This document shows, one piece after another, positions 22,563-28,653 of a stretch of DNA of 28,653 nucleotides. Position numbers and translations under genes: made by a program. Source of the stretch: Brumimicrobium sp051745635 (GTDB taxonomy: Bacteria; Bacteroidota; Bacteroidia; Flavobacteriales_D; Crocinitomicaceae); contig JBNJEH010000040.1 of the NCBI GenBank assembly GCA_051745635.1, forward strand, positions 1 to 28,653, in the 5' to 3' direction. Under the pieces are notes generated by a model. It was not told where the DNA came from and did not search any database. It saw only the letters and a list, made by a program, of their open reading frames with translations. Numbering within the stretch: the first letter of the stretch is position 1; the number at the start of each line of letters is the position of its first letter.

Positions 22563-24854
22563 TTGAAACGAAAGGCACTCATTTTTTTATTGTTTTTCAT
22601 GATCCTGAGCGGTGCCCGCACGCGCGCTCAGGGGGTCGGGCTCGTGCTCAGTGGTGGAGGTGCAACGGGTCTGGCACACGTCGGCGTATTGATGGCATTA
22701 GAAGAAGCCGAGATCCCGATCGATTATATTGCAGGCACAAGCGCCGGTGCACTCGTTGGTGCGATGTATGCCTGTGGCTATTCCCCCGTTGAAATCAAAT
22801 CCTACATTTTATCGGATAAATTTATTAAAATGACGAAAGGAGAAACCACCACTGATCAGCGGTTTTTGCTGCGCGAGAAAGAAGATGGTGCCTCGATGCT
22901 CAATGTTGCTTTCACAAAAGACAGTTTATTTAAAAAATCACTCCCGACAAACTTTATGACACCCGCTTATCTCGACTACGAAATGTTGCGGATATTTGGA
23001 ACAACAGGGGCGAGCGTCGATAAAAAGTTCGATTCGCTTTTCGTGCCGTTTCGATGTGTGGCTTCTGACATTCGCGAAAAGAAAAGTGTCGTTTTCTCAG
23101 AGGGAAACTTAAATGCCGCCGTGCGCGCATCTATGACCTATCCATTCTATGTAAACCCAATTCGAATTGACGGTAAATTACTATTTGACGGAGGTTTATA
23201 CGATAATTTCCCTGCGCATGTGCTCTACAACGAATTCCCCGTCGATTATATCATTGGCAGCAACGTTTCATACAACGCCGATCCCCCCACCGAGGGCGAT
23301 GTGATCAGTCAGGTTTCAAACATGCTCATGAAGCCCACAAATTTTGAATTACCCTGCGAAGAAGGTATTATTATTTCGCCCAACACCACCATTTCGACAT
23401 TTGATTTTTCGAATGCTGAAGAAGCAATCAACAGTGGATATCAATCGACGCTGCCGATGATTGACAGTATTTTAGGTAGTGTCAACCGCCGCGTTTCTGC
23501 CGATGAAATGCGACAAAAACGCATGCAGTTTACTGAAAAAATCAAGCCCCTCAAAATCGACGATATTTCGACATCGCTATCCAAAAATGATGATGATATT
23601 TCCTTTATCCGCAAAAGCTTTATCCGCGATTCGGTTCCGGACATGTTGTCCTCAGAGGACTTTACCAAACGCTACTTCAGGGCTTATGCCACGCCTCAGG
23701 TAAAATATATGTATCCCACCATTACCCGGAGTTCGGACAGTTCTTATCATTTAAACCTGGATATTCGCAAAGAAAAACCTTTCGATCTCAGCGTGGGCGG
23801 CCACTTTTCCTCACGACCTGTCAACACGGCTTATATTGGTCTGTCTTACTTAGACATGGGGAAAGGCGCGCTGGATTTGCACGGTGAATCTTATTTCGGG
23901 AAATTTTATGGCTCCACAAAAGTCGGACTGAATTACGACCTTCCAACGACGCTCCCGTTGCGGGTTTCGCCTTATTTTTTATTGAATCGCTGGGATTATT
24001 TCAGGAGTTCATCCACATTCTTTGAAGATTCCAAACCATCCTTTTTGGTTCAAAACGAGTTATATTATGGCACGCAGCTGAGTGTACCACTATCCAACAC
24101 CGAGCGGTTGGATTTGGATTTCCGCAAATTTGAGAATGAAGACGAATACTATCAAACCCTCAACTTTTCGAGTAGTGACACAGCCGATATCACACTCTTC
24201 AGCGGAGAATCAGCTATTTTCTCCTACAAGCACAGCACACTCGACAGAAAACAATGGGCCTCTGATGGCAGCTTTGTTGATCTCACCTTCCGTTACGTTC
24301 AAGGGAAAGAACAAAGTCTGGCAGGAAATACGCAGAATGAAGAATACGATGTCCGCAAATTTCACCGCTGGATCAATATTTCGTTTGAAGGACAACATTT
24401 TTTCAACCTGAGTGACCAGTTCCAAATTGGGCTGTACGGAAAAGGCGTTTTAAATTCACAATCGCTTTTCTCCAACTATACAGCCTCCATTTTAGCGACT
24501 ACGGAGTTTTCTCCCCTTCCCGACAGCCGAACGCTGTTTATGACCGAATATCGCGCTCCCCAATATGTCGGTGGAGGTGCCAATTTCATTTTTGAACTGA
24601 CCAATTTTATCGATCTTCGCTTTGACCCCTATGTTTTTCAACCGTTCAAAACGATTGAACAGTTTGACGACGGAACTTTCGGTTACCTCAATGATTTTCA
24701 AAACCCTACACTCATGGCCGGAGCTTCCCTCATCTTCCACACCCCGATTGGTCCATTGCGGGTTTCGACCAATTATTTTCCCAAACAAAACAAACCTTTT
24801 TCAACGCAAGTGAGTTTTGGCTATGTGATTTTTAATGATCGCGCCATTCGCTAG
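22563..24854 (+). CDS. Patatin-like phospholipase fused to an outer-membrane beta-barrel
   Basis: The 763-residue protein has a signal peptide (about residues 1-23). The patatin lipase domain follows (about 24-290): oxyanion hole SGGGATG (30-36), nucleophile Ser60 in GTSAG and catalytic Asp209 in FDGG. The C-terminal half (about 390-763) is BamA/surface-antigen-like, with beta strands rich in Tyr, Phe and Gly ending PIGPLRVSTNYFPKQNKPF. The layout resembles PlpD-type (type Vd) secreted phospholipases. The start is TTG at 22563, since a stop lies nine bases upstream in frame and the next Met is inside the signal. An AAAGGAG precedes it by only one base, too close for a standard ribosome site. 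Confidence 0.88.
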   Translation: MKRKALIFLLFFMILSGARTRAQGVGLVLSGGGATGLAHVGVLMALEEAEIPIDYIAGTSAGALVGAMYACGYSPVEIKSYILSDKFIKMTKGETTTDQRFLLREKEDGASMLNVAFTKDSLFKKSLPTNFMTPAYLDYEMLRIFGTTGASVDKKFDSLFVPFRCVASDIREKKSVVFSEGNLNAAVRASMTYPFYVNPIRIDGKLLFDGGLYDNFPAHVLYNEFPVDYIIGSNVSYNADPPTEGDVISQVSNMLMKPTNFELPCEEGIIISPNTTISTFDFSNAEEAINSGYQSTLPMIDSILGSVNRRVSADEMRQKRMQFTEKIKPLKIDDISTSLSKNDDDISFIRKSFIRDSVPDMLSSEDFTKRYFRAYATPQVKYMYPTITRSSDSSYHLNLDIRKEKPFDLSVGGHFSSRPVNTAYIGLSYLDMGKGALDLHGESYFGKFYGSTKVGLNYDLPTTLPLRVSPYFLLNRWDYFRSSSTFFEDSKPSFLVQNELYYGTQLSVPLSNTERLDLDFRKFENEDEYYQTLNFSSSDTADITLFSGESAIFSYKHSTLDRKQWASDGSFVDLTFRYVQGKEQSLAGNTQNEEYDVRKFHRWINISFEGQHFFNLSDQFQIGLYGKGVLNSQSLFSNYTASILATTEFSPLPDSRTLFMTEYRAPQYVGGGANFIFELTNFIDLRFDPYVFQPFKTIEQFDDGTFGYLNDFQNPTLMAGASLIFHTPIGPLRVSTNYFPKQNKPFSTQVSFGYVIFNDRAIR

Positions 24855-24875
24855 GAAACAGTCCTTTTTATTTAT

Positions 24876-24883
24876 TAATTTTG
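24876..24883 (+). promoter_or_regulatory. Bacteroidota-type -7 box upstream of def
   Basis: TAATTTTG matches TAnnTTTG in full. A start near 24890 would precede the def ATG by about 14 bases. No convincing -33 TTG is visible. Confidence 0.45.
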
Positions 24884-24903
24884 TATAGTTAAAAAATGAA
24901 TTT

Positions 24904-25497
24904 ATGATTTTACCTATTGTAGCTTATGGCGACCCCATACTCAAAAAAGAAGCTATCGAAATCGAAGAAGATTACGAGGGACTACAATCGCTCATTGACA
25001 ATATGTTTGAGACGATGTACAATGCCCACGGAGTAGGTCTTGCAGCCCCTCAAATAGGTAAATCTATACGCTTGTTTATAGTGGACGCTTCTCCATTTGC
25101 CGAAGAGCAGGAAGGCGAGGATCCCGATCCAAAAGCTGCTGGTTTAGACGGTTTTAAAAAGGTATTCATCAATCCGATCATTGAGGAAGAACATGGGGAA
25201 AACTGGGGTTTCCAGGAAGGTTGCCTGAGCATACCAACCATTCGGGAAGATGTCTACAGGAAGGAGAAAATCGTCATCAGCTATTTCGATGAAAACTTTA
25301 ACTTTCATGAAGATACTTTTGAAGGATACGCAGCGCGCGTCATTCAGCACGAATACGACCACGTCGACGGAATTTTGTTTACCGATCATTTGAGTCCGCT
25401 TAAAAAACGGTTGTTGGGTAAAAAGCTGAACAACATTTCAAAAGGTATCGTGGACATCCCCTATCGCATGAAATTCCCCGTTAAGAAACGCAAATAA
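24904..25497 (+). CDS. def: Peptide deformylase
   Basis: Peptide deformylase removes the N-formyl group from new proteins. The 197-residue protein has all three active-site motifs: GVGLAAPQIG, EGCLSIP (Cys metal ligand) and QHEYDHVDG (HExxH with two His ligands and the catalytic Glu). The length fits the family, with an insertion of acidic residues (EEQEGEDPDPKAAG) between motifs 1 and 2. An out-of-frame ATG at 24896 precedes the true one. The downstream lipoprotein starts 11 bases after the stop and is probably co-transcribed. Confidence 0.96.
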   Translation: MILPIVAYGDPILKKEAIEIEEDYEGLQSLIDNMFETMYNAHGVGLAAPQIGKSIRLFIVDASPFAEEQEGEDPDPKAAGLDGFKKVFINPIIEEEHGENWGFQEGCLSIPTIREDVYRKEKIVISYFDENFNFHEDTFEGYAARVIQHEYDHVDGILFTDHLSPLKKRLLGKKLNNISKGIVDIPYRMKFPVKKRK

Positions 25498-25508
25498 ATA
25501 GCAAGTAT

Positions 25509-26099
25509 ATGAAGTTTATTTTACCCGCATTCGCCAGTCTGTTTTTAATCGTTGCCTGTAACAGCGAAAATGAAACTGAAAAAGAACAGAAAGCAACGCC
25601 TGAAACAATTATTTCATCGATTGAAAGTATCGATGATTCATTACAGGAAATGACTCAAAAGCGCATGAAAATCGATAGTTTCAAAGTTGACAAAATCCTC
25701 TATCACGAGGCGATTAACCGCAACAAAAAGTTTTTCAGAAATTATCCGGATCACGACTTTGCAGAACAAGCACTCCAGAATGTTGCTTCGCTCTACATGC
25801 AAATTGGAGTAGAACGCCTGGCAACAAAATGGCGCGATTCGATCCTGACACATTTCCCGAATACATCCAACAAAATCGGACTGCTCGAACTTCAAATGAG
25901 CTACTACGATCAGGATGAGTACGACCCGGAAAAAATCACGTATTATGCTAATAAATTACTCAAAATCGAAAAGCTTCCGGAATCCAAGAAAGAAATATAT
26001 GAATTTCGACTGGAACATATCGATAAAAACTTTGAAGAACTCATCGAATATCAGATGGAAAAAAAGGCTGATGCTAAAGACACCGCTGATGCTTCATAA
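25509..26099 (+). CDS. Predicted lipoprotein with TPR-like helices
   Basis: A 196-residue predicted lipoprotein: signal sequence with lipobox LIVAC (Cys17), followed by an acidic, Glu/Lys-rich linker, then helical sequence with repeat-like spacing. FFRNYPDHDFAEQALQNVASLY resembles one tetratricopeptide repeat (YPD...AEQALQNVASLY). The C-terminal section is helical and charged. No family name is certain. It follows def by 11 bases and appears co-transcribed with it. TPR-like lipoproteins in Bacteroidota often assist envelope assembly, but no partner is indicated here. Confidence 0.75.
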   Translation: MKFILPAFASLFLIVACNSENETEKEQKATPETIISSIESIDDSLQEMTQKRMKIDSFKVDKILYHEAINRNKKFFRNYPDHDFAEQALQNVASLYMQIGVERLATKWRDSILTHFPNTSNKIGLLELQMSYYDQDEYDPEKITYYANKLLKIEKLPESKKEIYEFRLEHIDKNFEELIEYQMEKKADAKDTADAS

Positions 26100-26144
26100 G
26101 TGTTAATGGTTTGTTAATTTTAGCTTCGCTATAGCAATATACCT

Positions 26145-26152
26145 TATTTTTG
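26145..26152 (+). promoter_or_regulatory. Bacteroidota-type -7 box upstream of the DUF1573 gene
   Basis: TATTTTTG is a full TAnnTTTG match, with a predicted start near 26159 and a leader of about 19 bases. The nearest TTTG upstream (26110-26113) is 31 bases away, too far for a standard -33 box. Confidence 0.4.
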
Positions 26153-26177
26153 AATTAAACAATAAAATTTTGAAACG

Positions 26178-26627
26178 ATGAAAAAAGTACTTTTTACACT
26201 CACGCTGATGATCGCGGCCCTTATAACGGCAACTACTTTTGCTCAGGAAAAAGCTGTAGAATCAGGGGCGAAAATTGAATTCGAAAAAGAAACGCACGAC
26301 TATGGAACCATTAAGCAACATGGTGATGGAAGCTGTGAATTCGAATTTAAAAATACGGGAACAGAACCGTTAATGATTTCCAATGCTAAAGGATCTTGTG
26401 GTTGTACCGTTCCCGAATGGCCAAGAGAGCCTATCGCTCCAGGTAAAACGGGTGTTATCAAAGTAAAATACGATACGAAACGCGTTGGTCCATTTGGAAA
26501 AAGTGTAACGCTGCAGTCCAATGCGGTCAATACACCAACGAAAACGATTCGCATTAAAGGTAAAGTAAAAGAAGCACCAGAAGGCGAAGCGCCTGTGAAT
26601 AAATCAGGAGCTCCCGCGAAGAACTAA
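26178..26627 (+). CDS. DUF1573 domain-containing exported protein
   Basis: A 149-residue protein with a signal peptide (residues 1 to about 22, ending TFAQ) and one DUF1573 domain. The domain has the usual immunoglobulin-like strand pattern and the signature KETHDYGTI, FKNTGTEPLMISNAKGSCGC, and YDTKRVGPFGKSVTLQSNA. The SCGCT motif holds two cysteines typical of the family. Its function is not established; members are abundant exported proteins in Bacteroidota. Its own -7 box and a strong terminator mark it as a single-gene unit. Confidence 0.92.
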   Translation: MKKVLFTLTLMIAALITATTFAQEKAVESGAKIEFEKETHDYGTIKQHGDGSCEFEFKNTGTEPLMISNAKGSCGCTVPEWPREPIAPGKTGVIKVKYDTKRVGPFGKSVTLQSNAVNTPTKTIRIKGKVKEAPEGEAPVNKSGAPAKN

Positions 26628-26651
26628 AAGTACAACTTACTTATATTTATG

Positions 26652-26687
26652 AATCCGTCATTGCAATTCAATGGCGGATTTTTTTAT
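26652..26687 (+). terminator. Rho-independent terminator after the DUF1573 gene
   Basis: A 12-bp stem (AATCCGTCATTG with CAATGGCGGATT, one G-U pair) and five-base loop run into a T tract of seven bases from 26679. It lies 24 bases past the stop. This is the clearest plus-strand terminator in the window. Confidence 0.85.
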
Positions 26688-26797
26688 TGCAATCTTTTCC
26701 TGCTTCTTGCTTCAACGACTAATTGTTTAGAGAATTTAACACCGATTTGTTGTGGTATGAACAGGAACTGGTATATTCGTAAAACAAATTTTGAACT

Positions 26798-27700
26798 ATG
26801 TCGATAGCTGTCAAACACCTCTCAAAATACTATGGCGAACAAGCCGCCGTCGATAACATTTCTTTTGAAGCCAATAAAGGAGAAATTTTAGGTTTTTTGG
26901 GACCCAATGGCGCCGGTAAATCGACGACGATGAAAATCATTACGACTTTTATTCCGCCGACTGAAGGTATTGTCGAAGTGGCAGGATTGAACATCGCCGA
27001 ACATCCACTGGAAATCCAACAGAAAATCGGTTATCTCCCGGAGAATAATCCGCTCTATTTGGACATGTACGTGCTGGAGTACCTCAACTTTATCGGCCGT
27101 ATTTATAAGCTGAAAAACCTCAAACCCCGCATTGCTGAGGTTATCCACATGGTTGGATTAGAAAAAGAACAACACAAACAAATCGGAGCCCTTTCGAAAG
27201 GTTACCGCCAGCGCGTTGGATTGGCACAGGCGATCATTCACGATCCCGAAATTTTAATTCTGGATGAGGCTACTTCAGGATTAGATCCCAATCAACTGGA
27301 AGAAATTCGCGGGTTGATCAAGAAAATAGGCCAGGAAAAAACGGTGATGCTATCTACGCATATCATGCAGGAAGTGGAAGCGATATGTGACCGCGTCATC
27401 ATCATCAAAAATGGTCAAATTGTAGCCAATGAACGCGCTGAAGACCTCCAAACGCAACATCATGCGCAGGTCATCTACGTAGAGTTTGAGGGCGCTGTTT
27501 CGCATCGGGCATTGAACGGTCTGAAAGCCGTAAAAAAGGTAAAACAAGTGGAAAAAAACACTTTCTTGCTCGAAACGGCCACCGATATTGACGCACGAAA
27601 AATGATTGCAGAATACGCTCAGCGTTCAGACTTGCTCATTCTTACATTGCGGAAAGAAGAACAGCGACTCGAAACAGTATTCAAAACTCTTACTCAGTAG
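26798..27700 (+). CDS. gldA: Gliding motility-associated ABC transporter ATP-binding protein
   Basis: The 300-residue ATPase matches GldA of Flavobacterium, the ATP-binding part of an ABC transporter required for gliding with GldF and GldG. Seen are Walker A GPNGAGKST (residues 35-43), the Q-loop region near IGYLPENNPLY, the signature LSKGYRQRVGLAQ, Walker B ILILDEATSGLDP and the switch His in LSTHIMQE. A C-terminal regulatory region of about 80 residues follows, as in GldA. gldF and gldG are not adjacent in the window. The stop overlaps the convergent antiporter gene by 11 bases. The ATG follows a 170-base gap that contains the preceding terminator. Confidence 0.88.
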   Translation: MSIAVKHLSKYYGEQAAVDNISFEANKGEILGFLGPNGAGKSTTMKIITTFIPPTEGIVEVAGLNIAEHPLEIQQKIGYLPENNPLYLDMYVLEYLNFIGRIYKLKNLKPRIAEVIHMVGLEKEQHKQIGALSKGYRQRVGLAQAIIHDPEILILDEATSGLDPNQLEEIRGLIKKIGQEKTVMLSTHIMQEVEAICDRVIIIKNGQIVANERAEDLQTQHHAQVIYVEFEGAVSHRALNGLKAVKKVKQVEKNTFLLETATDIDARKMIAEYAQRSDLLILTLRKEEQRLETVFKTLTQ

Positions 27701-28653
27701 CAGCTTCGGAATCGCCCTCCAATTCTGACTGCAGTTTTCTGCTGTTTTCCAGCGCGTGATCGGCAAAATCTTCCCCCACCTCCGTTTTATAATTATAAAT
27801 AAAATCGGCGTCCAGCGATTCAAATTTCTTTTTTTCATCCTTGTAGTGTGAGATGACGGCTACTTTAAAAAAGCGTTGATTGATTTTATTGATTTGTTTT
27901 AACGTATTGTAATTCGAAGCGAAATCACTCATTGCCAACACCACAAACTTCACCTCCCGCCAATCAGATTCCTCCCAAAAGTCGCGGTCTGTCGTATCCC
28001 CCCAGACCACATAGTTGTTTTCTTCTTTCAGCTTATTAATTTTTTCCTGATTGTAATCAACGCCCACCACACACGAAGGGTATGTCTCTTTCAAGCGGAA
28101 ATAGGCTGGTAAGCCGATACTTCCCAAGCCAACAACCACGTACTTCATCTCTCCCGAAATGATCGGCTGGCTGTCAATTTCCGGCGAAGTTCTGTTCCAT
28201 TGCTGAAGTTGGTCTTTAAACCGGTCAAAAAGCTCATAGGATTGACCGATGACAGGGGATGAAATAAGAAAAGAGAAGCTCATGGTAAGCGCTATAGTTA
28301 CTAACCAGTCGCTTGAGAGCAATCCACTCGTGACGGCGACGGCACCTACGATTAAACCAAATTCACTGTAGTTCGCCAGGTGCATTGATGTTAAGAAATT
28401 ACTCCGCGCGCGCAAATCGAAAAACGCAAATAATTTAAAAAAGAGGACCCCTTTAAACAGCACACCGATAAGTAAACCCACAGCAATTACAACATTCTCC
28501 CAGGTAGGTATTCCCTGTAAACCGATGTTAATGAAAAATCCAATAAGAAAAAAGTCTTTATAACTCATCATGCGGTCATACAACTCTTCCGCTCTGTTGT
28601 GATTCACTAATAACATTCCAACGATGAGCGCACCGAGGTCATATTTCAAGTGG
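27690..28653 (-). CDS. Cation:proton antiporter with RCK/TrkA-N domain (5' end outside window)
   Basis: The window edge cuts this gene: the frame is open to the last base, and a leading HLKYDLGALIVG shows it continues upstream. About 320 codons are present. The first half has several membrane spans of the Na+/H+ exchanger fold (for example FFLIGFFINIGLQGIP and ANYSEFGLIVGAVAV). The second half is a TrkA-N/RCK Rossmann domain, starting YVVVGLGSIGLPAYFRLK, which binds NAD(H) and controls K+ efflux. This organisation is Kef/YbaL-like. Potassium is the likely ion, but this is inference. Its 3' end overlaps the gldA 3' end by 11 bases. Confidence 0.88.
   Translation of the reverse strand, partial: HLKYDLGALIVGMLLVNHNRAEELYDRMMSYKDFFLIGFFINIGLQGIPTWENVVIAVGLLIGVLFKGVLFFKLFAFFDLRARSNFLTSMHLANYSEFGLIVGAVAVTSGLLSSDWLVTIALTMSFSFLISSPVIGQSYELFDRFKDQLQQWNRTSPEIDSQPIISGEMKYVVVGLGSIGLPAYFRLKETYPSCVVGVDYNQEKINKLKEENNYVVWGDTTDRDFWEESDWREVKFVVLAMSDFASNYNTLKQINKINQRFFKVAVISHYKDEKKKFESLDADFIYNYKTEVGEDFADHALENSRKLQSELEGDSEAATE

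Overview
This 28.7 kb window is chromosomal DNA of a Bacteroidota member, most likely Flavobacteriales-like. The evidence is a PorP/SprF-family type IX secretion protein, a GldA-type gliding-motility ATPase, DUF1573 and DUF2141 proteins, several short lipoprotein genes, and repeated promoter boxes of the Bacteroidota form TAnnTTTG. The DNA is densely coding and largely housekeeping. I see no phage, insertion sequence, CRISPR array, tRNA or rRNA gene.

Layout. 1-99: the last 32 codons of an unidentified plus-strand gene. 292-3088 (minus): PorP/SprF protein, then the prs-rplY pair closed by a strong hairpin terminator. 3407-4675 (plus): imidazolonepropionase with the best promoter in the window. 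4676-5241: non-coding, with a 24-bp tandem repeat interleaved with a second degenerate repeat. 5242-9957 (minus): a run of seven genes, trmB, an alkyltransferase-like DNA-repair protein, an SDR epimerase, yicC, gmk, nadD and a DUF2141 protein, several touching or overlapping. 10001-12851: a glycosyltransferase, a divergent pair of small lipoproteins (one very basic, one a Rieske-like fold without cluster ligands), and an SGNH hydrolase. 12862-16852 (minus): a TerC-family membrane protein and an AddA/RecB-like helicase-nuclease. 17017-18867 (plus): an MbnP-MbnH pair, both predicted lipoproteins. 18956-20377: a conserved protein of unknown function with an internal nucleotidyltransferase-like motif. 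20442-22495 (minus): a THUMP-domain RNA methyltransferase overlapping a TRIC-family channel gene. 22563-27700 (plus): a patatin-type phospholipase fused to an outer-membrane barrel, peptide deformylase, a lipoprotein, a DUF1573 protein with terminator, and gldA. 27690-28653 (minus): a cation:proton antiporter with a Rossmann regulatory domain, cut by the window edge.

How the genes fit together. Nucleotide and cofactor supply (prs, gmk, nadD), translation (rplY, trmB, def, the rRNA methyltransferase) and DNA/RNA maintenance (alkyltransferase-like protein, AddA-like nuclease, YicC) dominate. The cell envelope is represented by at least five lipoproteins, a barrel-fused phospholipase, and secretion and gliding parts. 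The most interesting unit is the MbnP-MbnH pair: in methanotrophs MbnH is a MauG-like di-heme enzyme that oxidises a tryptophan of its partner MbnP. Here the two adjacent lipoprotein genes occur with no visible methanobactin gene, and both have charged residues just after the lipid-anchored cysteine that resemble the Bacteroidota surface-export signal.
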